From assembly GCA_016098155.1 (NCBI GenBank), contig JAAAJB010000092.1, positions 483 through 64,482 of the forward strand: DNA of 64,000 nt. The letters run 5' to 3'. The notes under the pieces were generated by a model. That model ran no database searches. It saw nothing but the letters and a program-made list of their open reading frames with translations, and had not been told where the DNA came from. Of the stretch, positions 36,039 to 48,186 are shown one piece after another. This stretch comes from Actinomortierella ambigua (Eukaryota; Mortierellomycota; Mortierellomycetes; Mortierellales; Mortierellaceae). The stretch's first letter is position 1. Every line of letters starts with the position of its first letter. The translations under genes were made by a program, and so were the position numbers.

Positions 36039-38566
36039 GAAAAGATGGCAGCATCAAAGAAGAGGGGTGGAGATGATCCAATATAATTCAATAACGTTTC
36101 TATTGGCAGTAGATGACAAGGTGTAGGAGAGTGAAATAAAAAAAAGAGATAGGACGTGAACGTTTTGACCAGAAAGCCCTGCCGCTCACTTTCTTTTTTT
36201 TGTTTTTGTTGACCCTTAGAGTACTTTCATACCCCACCTAACCCTCCCCCTGAACCAGCCCCTTTTCTTTCTAGCCCTTCCCCTCCCCCCTCTCCCCTGT
36301 TCACCACCCTTCTTCACCCGTGCTCTCTTTTTCTCCTGATTCTTTTCCCTCTGCAGCTGAACCTTGCCACCCACGATTTTCCTTATCTCTTGGGCCAATT
36401 TTTGAACTCAACTCCTCCACAAACGAGGTGTGTCCGCGCGCCACTTCAACCTTAAATGCTCACTCTCTCTCTTTCCCCTTGCTGCTGGATTCACCGCAAG
36501 TCTGGTCGGTGTGTACATTCGTAATGCTGTGCCTCCTGACCTGACTAGACAGCAGGCGACGACACTCAGAAGGGGGCATCGTCGACCACATTCTCTCTCC
36601 ATCCTTCTTGCATATGCATTGCCATCACCAAACGACTGCGGTGTGGTCGAGTTGAAAGCAGTGTCAAGATTGTTTGGAGACAATGCAGGACAGCAAGTTG
36701 AATAGATATGAAAGAAAGAAAAAAGTTAGCAAGCAGGAAACAGGCTTTTATAGGTCCTTGAGGTTAGAGAACGAGGGAGAGAGAAGGATAGGGAGAAGGA
36801 GAGGGAGGGGTGGGCGTGGAACGGGGAGGAGGCAATACGTCTTTTACGAACAACGGCGAAAGAACATGAAGAAGAAGATAAGAGAGGGGGGCCGGCCCCA
36901 TAGTGCTAGCGGAGAGCTCCGCCCACGTTTCGTCCAACAGTCGGATGGGAGGAGTTGCAAAAAAAAACAAACGACGACGGATGGAGGTATGTGAGGTACT
37001 ACATTAGCCACGTTGAGCCGTGCCAAGAGGGAAAATACGGACAAAAATGGGGAAGAGCTAACTGTTTTGGCGGCATTCTGGGGCGGGCAACATGCCACTG
37101 AATGAATTTCGTGCTTCCTCCCCCCTCCCTCCCTTCCTTCTCTCATCTACCCTGTACTGCCCGTCTTTTTTCTTCGTAGATCATGGTGGGTTCATCGATT
37201 TCGCTCAATACCAAAGTGGAAATGGTAATATTGACCTCCTCACCGACGAATAAACCCACATTTTGGACATTGTTTGTGGGAGAATGAGATTATTAGTTTG
37301 ATTGTACTATTCTTGTTTTTTTTGTTTATATTGCCTCGTCACCGAGACAAGAACTTGCCCGTGTGTTTTTTGTGGGTGAAGACGAAGAGCAACGGAAGGG
37401 CACAGGCCGATCGTGGTGATAAACTTTGTGCTCTGCCGCGCTTACCCTTTTTTTTTTGGTCCACGTCTCTTTGCCATGCTGTTTGCGGGGGGGGGGGGCA
37501 GTGTTTAATGTGTGCTCCCCTCCTCCTTCCCCGGCTTCCGGGATGGCACGCTTAGGAAGCATTTGGGTAGAAAATGTGTAGTCTCTTTTATTCTTTTTGC
37601 TGCGTTTCGGGACCCCGCACGATGTCCCATCGCCGACGAGGCATCGCTGACAATAACAACAACAACAACAAATACCCAAGCTCTGTCGATCACTTTGATC
37701 AGCGCGACAGCATCATCTTTTTCCCCAGCTTTCTCCTCTTTTAGGGGCTTCTAGTGTGGGGAAGTGTCACGCGGAACAATTGCGTAGTAGTGTGGGGATG
37801 CAATGGAAAGCATGGAGAAGGAGTAGCAATGTGCTTACCGAAAAGACGAAAGTTCAAAGTTTTTATTCCAACGTTCGAGAACATTTTGTTTCATTGCCAT
37901 CGTGTACAACAGGCACACGCACCACTTTCATCTGCACAACTAAAACATTTCCGTTATCATGCCCGTTGTCCCGTGCCGATCTTGAATGATGCCTTTTTCT
38001 GCAGTCATCCTAGAGAGAGAGAGAGAGAGAGAAGAGAGAGAGAACGAGTATGAGAGAGGAAGAAAGAGACAACCATCACATCTTTGAGCCGCAGAGTGGT
38101 GTGAGAGTCCAAGAATGCATGCCATTTTCGAACAATGGATCGATCCGTTAAGGGAAGGAGAGAATAGGGGAAGGGACGCGTGCGCTTATTTTCTTTTTGT
38201 CTGTTGCCCCGTTTTCTTTTTCAGCTCCAGTCAGATTGTCAAGTTTCTGACCCTTTTTTTTTTTGCGTCTACTTACTCTTCCAATTCAATCCCTCTCAAT
38301 TGGACTATAAAAAAAGATAAGACAACAGAAGAGACCTTTGTTTTCTTTTCTATTTCTTCTCAGCTCCAGCTTTTCCCTTTCTTCTCCACCTTTTTCTTCA
38401 ACGGCGAGTCGACTCCTTCTCTCCTCCTTTCTCTCTCTCTCTTTCCCTCTCATTCACTCATTCACTCTCACCCTCTCACCCATAGACTCTATCTCCTCCT
38501 CCATACCCCCCTATCACCCCTTCTTTTTCCTCTACCTCACCCATATACCAACCAGAAACAGACAGA
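36039..38566. other. intergenic region between amidase and malic enzyme
   Basis: Short 3' flank of the amidase, then mixed and AG/CT-rich sequence, a small GA run at 38012-38042, and a C/T-rich leader for the malic enzyme from about 38200. Plus-strand frame 36430-36705 and a 34-codon frame at 37183 show no recognisable homology. No RNA gene seen. Confidence 0.45.
38306..38321 (+). promoter_or_regulatory. TATA box and GATA motif of the malic enzyme gene
   Basis: TATAAAAAA at 38306-38314 is followed by AGATAAG, about 250 bases before the start codon. CCAAT-like sequence (CCAATTCAAT) lies just upstream at 38281. A GATA motif fits nitrogen-type GATA factors, but one copy is weak evidence. Confidence 0.5.
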
Positions 38567-41500
38567 ATGCTTCGATCATCCAAAGCCCTCAAGACTCTCC
38601 AGGCTGCCACACAACGTCACCTGGCCCGCACGCAAGTGCGGAATTACAACCGACGGGCGCTGACAACAGTGGCGACGTTCCCGGACCTGCGCATGGAGAC
38701 GATGGTGCAGACCACGACGAAGCACGGCATGGACGTGATCCAAGACCCGTTGCTGTCAAAGGGCACCGCCTTCTCGCTTTCGGAGCGCGAACGTTTGGGT
38801 ATCCGTGGGTTGGTCCCACCACGGACGCAGGAAATGGACAAGCAATTGCTTCGCATCATTCGCAACCTGAATGAATGCAAGACGCCTCTGGAGAAGTTTG
38901 TCTTTATGACCGCGCTCCAAGTAAGTTTTTTTTTGTTCTCTCTCTTCCCTGTTTCATTTTGAGTGAAAGCGGGGGAGGAGAATGACTAACATGTGTGGGC
39001 AGCAGTCATAACAGACAGAGAGAGGGGATGACACCTCTAACCACCCACACCCAACATTGGAAACGCCATTGTCCTTCTTTTTTCTTCGTTGTTGTTTTTG
39101 GGGTTGGTTATTAGGATCGAAATGAGACGCTGTTCTATCGTCTCTTGATCGACCATCTTGCCGAGCTCTCCCAGATCATCTACACCCCTACAGGTAATTC
39201 AATCCACAACCGTCCATTTTGCCACTCGATCTTCTCCCCCCAACGAACGAGCTCTTTATTGTTTGCGTGATTTATCTATTTTGCTGGGGAGGAGGAGGAA
39301 AGACCACAATAAGCGGACACCACTGCAAGGACCACCTGTCCCTCGCACTAGAGTGGTTGCGGAGCATCATTTCCCTCTCGAGAGCATCGACCATTCTGTT
39401 GGAAAATACCATTGAGCCATCCCATTCAGGGACAATCCGACCCGCCTTGTTTTCATTGGTCTTACCCAATGGTTCATCCACACTCTCGCCCTTTTCTTGT
39501 TTTTTAATCGATTCATTTTCACTCTGCGCCCTCCCATTACAACAATATGAAGAGGAGGGCGGTATTCATCCATATTGTTTTGTGTCATTTGGAGGGCTTT
39601 GCAAGTACTAACGGATATTCCGACACCATTGCCTCCAATTCTTTGTTTTTTCCTCTTTGTTACTGCTTCCTGTTTTGAATCATCCCCTCCCCTCCCCTCA
39701 CTCTAGTCGGCGAGGCATGCAAGCGATTCCACTCCATTTACCGCCGCGCAAGAGGCATGTACTTTAGCTCACTGGACCGCGGTCAGATGGCTGGTAAGTG
39801 CAAAAATGCCTCTTTGATATCACCAGTATATCACCAATTGGCAAAAAAAAAAAAAAAAAAATAGGCTTGAGGAAGAATGAAAAAGAAAATAGCTCATTAG
39901 AGACTCACTTTTGCTCCCCACCCCTCCTTCCCCGATGCTCATTGCTTATCATAGCTATGGTTCATAACTGGCCTCACGATCAGGTAAATACAAAATGTTT
40001 TAATACTGTTTTTGGAGCATTGGTGTACAAACAACTGCTGTTGGGAACTGAATGTGGAGGGGGAGAGTACCTCTGTGGGGATTTTTTGTTATTTTGGTCC
40101 CGTGCACTCGTTTTCTGATTTTAGATTTCTTATCAACAGTGTTGCTGATTTTTGTTTCTAAATTGCATTTCGCTCCTCTCTCTCTCTGTCACTCTCTATC
40201 TATCTAGGTCGACGTCATTGTCGTCACTGATGGTTCCCGTGTGCTTGGACTGGGTGATCTGGGTGCAAACGGCATGCAGATCCCCATTGGCAAGCTGTCG
40301 CTGTACGTCGCTGGTGGCGGTATCCGCCCCACGTCCATCCTGCCAGTCGTCTTGGACGTCGGCACCAACAACGAGGAGCTGCTGAACGATCCCCTGTACC
40401 TCGGCATGGGCCACCGTCGTCTCGATGGCGACGAGTACTACTCCTTTGTCGATGAGTGGGTTCATGCCATCCAGGCTCGCTACCCCAGTATGTTTCTTTA
40501 TCCCCAAAAAAAAAGTCTTGTGATGGGTGTACTCGTCGTTTGTTTGTTTGTCCAGCCTTTATGTCTCTAACGCATTATTTTTATTGAAAAAAAAAATAGA
40601 CGCTCTGATCCAGTTCGAGGACTTCAAATACCCCCACGCCTATAACCTTCTGCACAAGTACCAGGACAAGATCACCTGCTTCAACGACGACATCCAGTCG
40701 ACCTCAGCGGTCGCCCTGGCCGGTGTGTTGGCAGCGCTGAAGGCGCGTGGCAAGGCCATTACGGATCTGAACGAGGAGCGGATCATCTGCGTCGGCGCCG
40801 GCAGTGCCGGTGTCGGTGTCTGCGAGGGCATCATCGACTGCATGGTTGAGCAGGGCAAGGTCAAGTCGCGCGAGGAGGCCTATAGCCGGATCTGGATGTT
40901 GGACCAGTATGGTCTGCTCGGTAACAGCAACCTGGGCACGGCCCATGAGGGTATGGGTGTCGGCGATCGCGCCAACCTGGACGAGCGCCAGCGCTGCTAC
41001 CTCAAGAAGGACATGCAGGACCGTATGTCGCTCGAGGAGGTCATCCGCGCTGTCAAGCCGACTGCCATCCTGGGTCTCTCGGGCTCCCGAGGCGTCTTCA
41101 ACGAGGGTGCGGTGCGTGCGATGGCCGAGGGTGTCGAGAAGCCCGTGATCTTCCCCCTGTCGAACCCCACACACCACTCGGAGTGCACGGCCGAGGAGGC
41201 CTTTGAGTGGACGGACGGTCGTGCCATCTTTGCCAGTGGATCGCCCTTCAAGGATGTGACGCTGAAGAACGGCAAGGTGTGCAAGGTCAACCAGATCAAC
41301 AATGCGATGTCGTTCCCTGGCTTGGGTCTTGGTATCACCGTGTCGCGGGCGTCGCGCGTGACGAGCAAGATGTTTATGGAGACGGCGATCACGATCGCCA
41401 ACATGGCCTCGGAAGACCAGCTGAAGTCTGGCGTCTTGTTCCCCGGTGTGGCTGACCTGCGCGAGGTCTCAAAGTCGGTCGCCGTCAAGGTGTGCGAGGT

Positions 41501-41624
41501 CGCCTACGAGCAAGGCCTGGCCCGCGCTCAGCTGCGCCAGGGCGCTAGCCTGCGCTCGATTGTCGAGGAGTCTATGTGGGAGCCCGACTATGTGCCCACC
41601 ATCCGTATTGATGGCCACATGTAA
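38567..41624 (+). CDS. malic enzyme, probably mitochondrial
   Basis: Six exons: 38567-38920, 39115-39193, 39707-39793, 39955-39983 (29 nt), 40208-40487 and 40600-41624. Phases close at 617 residues. It oxidatively decarboxylates malate to pyruvate with NAD(P)+. Signature segments are all present: [32 protein letters not shown] (about 188-207), [13 protein letters not shown] with FNDDIQST (304-311) binding metal and malate, the nucleotide loop VGAGSAGVG (341-349), and [11 protein letters not shown]. The first 40 residues are Arg/Lys-rich without acids ([20 protein letters not shown]...), like a mitochondrial presequence. NAD versus NADP preference cannot be settled by eye. Malic enzyme is much discussed as an NADPH source for lipid synthesis in oleaginous Mucoromycota; a mitochondrial form would bear on that indirectly. 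Confidence 0.95.
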
Positions 41625-43043
41625 AAAGGACATCCTGTTAGCATTCTAATTTTTTTATTTTCACTTTTGTAAACTTGTTCTTCATATTTTGCATTTCCCT
41701 TCTAAAACTTCCAAAAAAGTAAAAAAAGAGAAAAGAAAAGAATCACTTGCACGAGTTTTCAGCTGCACCTTTGTTTTATGGAGGATTTGACAATCAAAAG
41801 TTTAAAGATCGCGTGTCTCACGCGTTACATAATTTGACGATACGCTAGAGGGAGGGCGGGCGTGTCTTTGCTACTTTGTCGCCTATTGGCATAACCCGCT
41901 ACATGTTCCAGCTCCCTCCACCAGGTTTACTAACCCGACGCGCCTGGCTTCAACCCTTGGCGTTCATCACACACCTGCATCTCCTCCGCGCAGCATCGCC
42001 TGTCCTCTCTCGACATTCACGCCTAGGGCCCCTTCTGAGTAGGTGTCATATCCTTCCACATCCTGGTCACCACTGGTGACAAAGACTCGTTTGGTTTCTG
42101 CTCCCGAATGCGGGGTCCCTCCGTCATTCGGACAGTGCTGTGGTATTGTAGTGCCTCTTGGTCCTTGGCTCGCCTGTTCACCAATGCATTCATGTCTGGG
42201 ATACCATTGTTGTTTGCATTGCCACCACTTTTTTTTCGCGTGACCATTGATGCTCGTAGGGTCATTGCCGTGGGGCATTCACCGTTTTGCGCACTACTAC
42301 TACAGTTGCTGTTCTGTAGTTGTGGGGTCATTGGGTGCCTGTTGGTGGACCAGCCAAATTCATTCTGCGAATTTTAGCGGTCACTTGAGGGGCGGGGTGT
42401 GCTTGGGCAGCTCAAAGAGTTGGGCAGAGCGGGGGGAACTGGCACCTTCTCTTACGATTTTGGTATGCGGGCGGGAAACTATACATCCGTGGGCGAGCAA
42501 ACGGCATCAGTGTCCATCCATCGCGATATCAGCACCATCGATCACCGATCACCGGCCTCAGACGACCCTCCCGACCTCCGGAACTCATTTCCTGCAAGAA
42601 AAAAAAACTCGGCATCACCTATCGCTGAAGCCCTTCACTGGAGGAGGAGGAACAAGGAAGAAAGGAAGGAAGGAAGGAGGAGGGATCATGGTCGATAACC
42701 AAAAAGAGAGCGCAAGCAGGCTGCCCAAGAATACGAGGGAAAAAAATGGAAAGCAACCCACCACCAAACACTCACTGGACTATGGGCGTCGCCTCTACCC
42801 ACACCAACAACCCCCCCAAGTCAGGAATAGAGAAAGCCCCCCTTCGACAATACAGGATAGGATGGGAAGAAACTTGGAGAGAGAGGGGACAGGAGAGATA
42901 GGGAGGGCTAGGGGGGCTGACGCAAAGACAGCTCAATCCATGACCTGATTTCTGACTCTTACTCTTTCCTCCCTTGCGACCGCTTACCCATCACACCCCC
43001 CTCGTTCGCTTGCATCAACCTTCTTTTTACACCTCTTCAGGCC
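41625..43043. other. intergenic region, unusually complex sequence with a possible gene relic
   Basis: After the malic enzyme 3' flank (to about 41850), 41870-42600 is not low-complexity. A minus-strand frame ending near 42023 (…LSPVVTRMWKDMTPTQKGP) has the flavour of the end of an HMG box but stops abruptly; an overlapping frame continues. It may be a degraded gene. The stretch 42600-43040 is purine-rich, then C/T-rich, leading to the 43044 start; an acceptor-like CTCTTCAG sits 4 bases before that ATG. Confidence 0.35.
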
Positions 43044-44988
43044 ATGGCGTCTACAAATCCTTTCACTCTTCTCAACGACGACGCCCAGGATCAGGAGATC
43101 CAGGTCCCCGCTGTCAAGAAGGAGACCAAGCCCGCTGTCAAGCCCGCTGCCGCCACCTCTGCCCCCAAGCCCGCTGACAACCGTGGCCCCCGCCGCGACA
43201 ACCGCGGTGGCAAGCCCCGCGATGGCGACGACCGTGGTAAGGCGAGAAAGACAACAGACCTGATCCGAACCTCAGGGGGGACCCATACAATCAGCAAAGC
43301 AATCAGCAGGATGTCAGCAAACGCACGATCTTTCGGGACCAGCCTTTTTCATTACAGAACAATGCATGGGGAAACCCTTGATCCCGATCCGTCCAAATCT
43401 TTTGGAGCATCGGGAAATCAATCTTTAGGCGATGGTGGAACCCTGTTGTTGCTTGTCGGAAGGAGGCCTTTATCCTTTGTTTTCTGACAGAACTAGGCTG
43501 TCGATATGTTGCAGGAGTGGTCGGCACCCCGGAACAGGTGCCAGCCCGAACAGGAAGAGGAGGAGATACATGGCGGTTGTTTGTTGGGCAAGCCATCGTC
43601 TTTTGGAACCACCTATCGCTCTTGTTCAGCCATGGGATGATGGCCAGAGAGCTAGCTACTACACCTTCCCATGTCTGTCTTTGGAACAACAAGGGGGAGC
43701 ACTCGGGGAGGAGCGTCGTTCATTTGAGAAGAAGCGATGTCGTCGTTATCCCAGCAATTTCGACAGTTGACCTGTGGCATTGGGATCAGTAGTGCTGCTG
43801 GTCTATGGTGGCCAGGTCGCACTATCGTCGTTGTTTTTAGTGTTGGCAAGCTGTTTCTCTGGATGACACTAGAAGTCCAAGCTGTTGTGTTGTCCCTTTC
43901 GTCGAAGAAACACCTTGGAAGCATCGGAAATTACGACCCTTCAGGATATCTTCACCAAAACTACAAGCACTTGTCTCTTGTACAACGCCAAAAGACATAC
44001 CAACAACCATACCAAGCTTTTTGCTGCAGGATGAACCCCCGGCAGAGCTCAATGCATTTTCAAACCTCGGCGCTACCCACCCTTCTCTCCTCTCCACGAC
44101 GTACGACCGTGCGGATCAATGATTTCTCATTCTTTTTCTTTATGGTATTCGGTTGTTTTTACTTTAGCCCCCCGCGGTCCCCGCTTCGACCGTGCCCCCC
44201 GTGATGGTGCTGCTCCCCGTGAGCGTGGTGCCCGCCAGCACCGTGCTCCCCGCAACGGCCGTGAGTTCGACCGCCACTCTGGCACCGGCATCGCCGACAG
44301 CAAGAAGAAGGAGAAGCAGGGCTGGGGCAACCCCACCACCGCTCCCATTGAGGGTGGCGAGGATGCCGCCAAGGTTGAGTAAGTTTCGTTTTTATTTCTT
44401 TATCATTTGTCCTTTTTTTCTTCTCATTCTGAGTCAGGAACGCACATCTGGATAATCTTTCCTAACACTTTTTATCGTCATGAACAAAAAAAAATTCAAT
44501 AATAATTTAATAGGAACGCCGAGGCTACTGAGGCCTCCGAGGCCGCTGCCGCTGTCGAGCCCGAGCCCGCTGTGAAGACTCTGGACGACTACCTGGCAGA
44601 GAAGGCCGCCAAGGCCCTCAAGGTTGCCCTGCCCGAGGCCCGTGCCGCCAACGCCGGTGCTGACCAGACGCAGTGGAAGGACGCTGTTGTCCTGGAGGTT
44701 GAGGAGACTGGCGACTTCATCAAGATGGGCAAGCACTCTGAGCCCAAGTCCAAGGGCGGCAAGGGCAAGAAGGAGAAGCAGATTGTCGAGATTGACATGC
44801 GCTTCAACGAGCCCGCTCGCGAGCCTGCTCCCCGCGATGCTTTCCGTGGCGCCCGTGGCCGTGGTGGCAACGCCCCCCGCGGTGCTCCCCGTGGTGGTGC
44901 TCCCCGTGGCGGTGCTCCCCGTGGCGGCGCTTCGCGCCCCGTCAACGTCAACGACACCGAGCTGTTCCCCACCCTTGGCTCCAAGTAA
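43044..44988 (+). CDS. Stm1 / HABP4-SERBP1-like ribosome-associated RGG protein
   Basis: Exons 43044-43236, 44168-44378 and 44514-44988 give 292 residues. Family features in order: Stm1-like N terminus (NPFTLLNDD), Lys/Pro/Ala linker, Arg/Gly-rich middle with REFDRHSGTG (the conserved DRHSGTG core), KKKEKQGWGNP, an acidic Ala/Glu stretch, TLDDYLAEKAAKA (the conserved DDYLA motif), and a C-terminal APRGGAPRGGAPRG RGG-type repeat. Yeast Stm1 and mammalian SERBP1 clamp idle 80S ribosomes and occupy the mRNA channel. The first intron is 931 nt and not low-complexity. Codon use is strongly biased, as in uS3, indicating high expression. An acceptor-like CTTCAG directly before the ATG suggests a 5' UTR intron. 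Confidence 0.93.
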
Positions 44989-45335
44989 ATTTTATTTTTT
45001 GTTGTCATGGGAACAAAAAAAGAAAAGTATTAGCGGGTCCATCCCTCCCATTTCCCCCTCCACACCACAGGATCATCCATTCTTTTTCTCTGCGTTGTGT
45101 TATTGAGATTGAGCTCTTAAAAGTCATTTTCACTCTTGATATATTGTTTTTTTTTTTGCTGTTTAAGTATTACTATTTTGTTGGTTGCGTTGACATGGTT
45201 TAATTTTGGGCGGCAACACTATTGAGGGTTTGGAGTTTATCGTAGCCAAAAAGAATGGGGACGAACTGTACACGCCCAAAAGGTAGGGCACCCCAGGGGG
45301 GTATCAAATGGAAATAATCAAAAATGGGGAGGGCC
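44989..45335. other. convergent spacer between Stm1-like and TDG genes
   Basis: T-rich 3' flank with no further feature. Confidence 0.5.
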
Positions 45336-47096
45336 TCAAAGACCCGCAGTTGGTGGGAGACCACGATCCTGGCGATCCTGGCGGACAAGCTCGGTCAATT
45401 GTCTGAAGAAGGCCAACTTATCCTCCTTGCGATACTGTGTGACGCGTCCACTCGTACTTGGCATGACAAACATACGACTACCTTGAAAGACTGGGCGGCT
45501 GCGTCGACGACGACGAGCTGCCGCCTTGGAGGACTCTGGCGTGTCGGCCTCTTCCTTCTTGATGGCTAGTTTATGATCCTGCTCTTCGCGCTCTTCCTTC
45601 TTCACGCGCTTGAAAGCCTCCTTGTCGTCCTCTTCCTCTTTCACCACATTGAAATGCACAGGAACGCCCTCCTTCCGCAGCTCTTCCTGGAGGCGCCCCA
45701 AGGCCGGGCCCTGGGTGAAGAAGGGCGAGAGCTGATAAGGAGCCACGCCGCGTTCTTGTTTCGCCTTGACGACGGCCTTGTTCTTGAACGATGGTCGAGA
45801 GTCTTCGTCCTTGATCAATCGATCAAACTGTGCCTGATCATTGTCATGCTCGTCGTCGTCGTCGTCACCATCCTTCTTGTCCTTGTCCTCCTCCTCCTCC
45901 TCCTCCTCCTCCTCCTCCCAGCTGACAAATCCAGTCTGCAAGCCAAGGCCGACCCCTGCAAACATATCCCAGGCCTGTTTACTGACAAAGCAGACAAAGC
46001 GGGGACGATATTTCCGGATCTTGGCCATCAAGATCGGGGCTGCAGCTCGGGCCTCGGTATTGGAAAGTTCGGCACCCGAGCGTGAGGGGCGGTCGACCAA
46101 GTTGGTCAGACCGAGTTGGAACCGAGTCGGTAAAGTATGGTCATCGGCGGGGCCCAGTTGGATATGGGGAGGAAGAAGACCACATTCGTTGAGACAGGGC
46201 CAGAAATGGTTGCCCGGACCAGAGTAATGATGGCCCCTTTCAGAGGTCCGGACACCGGGATTGATGCCGACGAAGAGAACGTCGAGATTGTGGCCGATAT
46301 GGTCCGGTACAAAGTCGAGGTGGGCGTACACTTCGGGGGGCGTGTAGCTGTTGACGGATGTGGTGAATGTCCGACCGTTGCCACGGCTCTAAATGCAGTT
46401 GTTACAAGAGCAGAATAGGATTTTTAGTCCCGGCGGCGTGAAATACGTCGCATGTGTAACATTGGGGGAGACACGGCGGAATGAAAATAAAAGTAAGGAG
46501 GGGAAGAGATGACCTTGGAAAAGGCCTCAAGAACATGAAAGGAAGGAAGATCTGTGGAGCTTTCCCCCCTTTATCTGCTGTACCTTTGTCTTGACAGTGA
46601 CAGTCGTTTCGACTTTGACAGTGTTTATGGGCTCATGCTTGACCGTGTTCACGGGTTCGTCATCGCTTATTTCTGTGACCCCCAAGTCGCCATTGACCAT
46701 CGTTGGACTAATGTTGCTGTTGGTCTTCATAGAACGTACTGAACGTTGTCTGTGTGGGCTTGTCTTGATGCTGTCTGCTGTAATGGCTCGACTGGAGGTA
46801 GACATGGTAGCAGCCACCCTGGAACTGCTCCTGCGATGAATGGACGAGTCCTCCTCGCGCTTCACCATCTTCTTGGCGGTTGGTTGGACGTCATTCTCGG
46901 AACCGTCATCATTATCACCATTATCGTTGTCGTCGTCCAGGATCATGGGAGTCGACTGTGAGCCTGGGGCGGAGGACGACGACGACGACGAGTCTCCGTC
47001 GTCCGTTTGGTCTCCACGAGCTCGCTTCACGGCGCGCATGAGATCGACAGTCGACGTGCTGGCGTATTTCGAAACTAAGCTCTTGAACTCGGTCAT
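45336..47096 (-). CDS. thymine/uracil DNA glycosylase (TDG/MUG family) with a long acidic insertion
   Basis: Two exons, 47096-46584 and 46388-45336, in phase 0, 521 residues. An in-frame ATG at 47168 would add 24. The N-terminal 170 residues are disordered-looking (Ser, Asp/Asn and VKHEPINTVKVE repeats that resemble SUMO-type sites). The catalytic core is clear: LDVLFVGINPGVRTSERGHH with Asn214 in GINPG, the position of catalytic Asn140 in human TDG, then YSGPGNHFWPCLNECGL and LTNLVDRPSRS. The substrate-strand motif FVMPSTSGRVTQYRKEDKLAFFRQL (shown here in two parts by its ends) corresponds to the family MPSSSAR region. Between KQAWDMFAG and that motif lies an insertion of about 130 residues, with a 10-Glu run, an Asp run and many Lys/Glu. 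The enzyme removes T or U from G mismatches. Confidence 0.92.
45880..45920 (-). repeat. (CTC)n tract coding a poly-Glu run
   Basis: Trinucleotide repeat inside the TDG coding exon; likely length-variable. Confidence 0.95.
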
Positions 47097-47383
47097 GGTG
47101 ACTTGAGCAGGTAAAGAAGGAGAGGGAGGGCGGCGGGGTTTATTTGTTGCATGAGCGAGAAAGCTCATCTTTTAAACATAATTGCATTGATTCTTCCATG
47201 TTCCCTTCCCTTCTCCCCATTTGCCACTGATTTCCTTTTCTGAAACAAAGTCGACAATTGACGATTCGTGTAACCGTTCATTTGATCAGTGATAGGGTCG
47301 GCATGGATTGACAATCACTCTACAAAGCCCCGCCCGCTGTACAAGAGTACATCCGATTCAATTCCAACCCTGTTTGCTCTACC
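47097..47383. promoter_or_regulatory. divergent promoter shared by TDG and NCE101 genes
   Basis: 287 bases (215 if TDG starts at 47168) separate the two start codons. No TATA box is obvious. Confidence 0.5.
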
Positions 47384-47738
47384 ATGAATCGACCCATCCA
47401 GTACCAACACTTCATCTCCAAGTATGTCCGCCGCCCTTTCATTTCAACAAGAATATTCTCGAACAAGGACCAACTTTATTCCCTTCAGAAAAGTGTTGTG
47501 GCATGACAGAGCTAGATAACTCACTTCGTCCTGAATATCTTCTTCGTGTATTCCACGAAAAAAAAAAAAAAATAGGCGAGGCGATATTGTCTTCTCGGTA
47601 GTATGCGGCGTCGCAGCGTACTTTCAGTATGAGCGGGATCATCCGCAGGAGTGGAAGCTGTCAGAGCTCGTTCAACGAAAGATTCATCGTATGAAGGGTG
47701 GATCGCCAGCTGTCGCTGTTACCAGCCAACAACAATGA
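47384..47738 (+). CDS. NCE101: NCE101-like small membrane protein
   Basis: Two exons, 47384-47421 and 47576-47738, in frame, 66 residues. MNRPIQYQHFISKR is followed by a single apolar helix (GDIVFSVVCGVAAYFQYER) and a basic tail (LSELVQRKIHRMKGGS). Yeast NCE101 (non-classical export protein 1, about 53 residues) has the same plan: short N terminus, one helix ending YYVYER, then a H/LxELIKKRW-like tail. The biochemical role of NCE101 is poorly defined; it was named for effects on leaderless protein export. The intron acceptor is preceded by a 16-A run. The gene is easily missed because neither exon is long. Confidence 0.8.
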
Positions 47739-48186
47739 GGGAGGACATGTAGCACTGCTACCAACAATGGAGCGGATCGCTATCACATCATGTTTTTTTT
47801 TCATGTGGTTCAGGGTCGAGTGCCCGAGACTTTCCCATATCTACCTTGCTCTCTCGCCATTTTGCTCCGCTTTCCTCGCTTTGGACTCTCGGGTGCAATG
47901 AAGCCCCCTTCCCCCTCCTCCCCAAGAGAAAATAGGCCGCGGATTCAGTGACACATAGTCCCCCGTAAACACATACATGTGCTTTCGTGGTTGAAAGTTA
48001 GCAGACTCACTGTATAATAGATTCCATACCTTTGACCATACCTTTGACCATATGATTACTGCATGTAAATGTTCACTGAAATGGAGATTTTTCTTCAAGC
48101 CACTGGGCACGCCACCATTTTTTTAAACAGATTTTTGCACGAAAGACTCGCTTGAATTGTCCTCTGCAACGAACGACCAAACGACG
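47739..48186. other. spacer between NCE101 and PSF2
   Basis: 3' flank of NCE101 and promoter of PSF2. A near-repeat CATACCTTTGACCATA lies at about 48027-48054. No gene seen. Confidence 0.5.
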
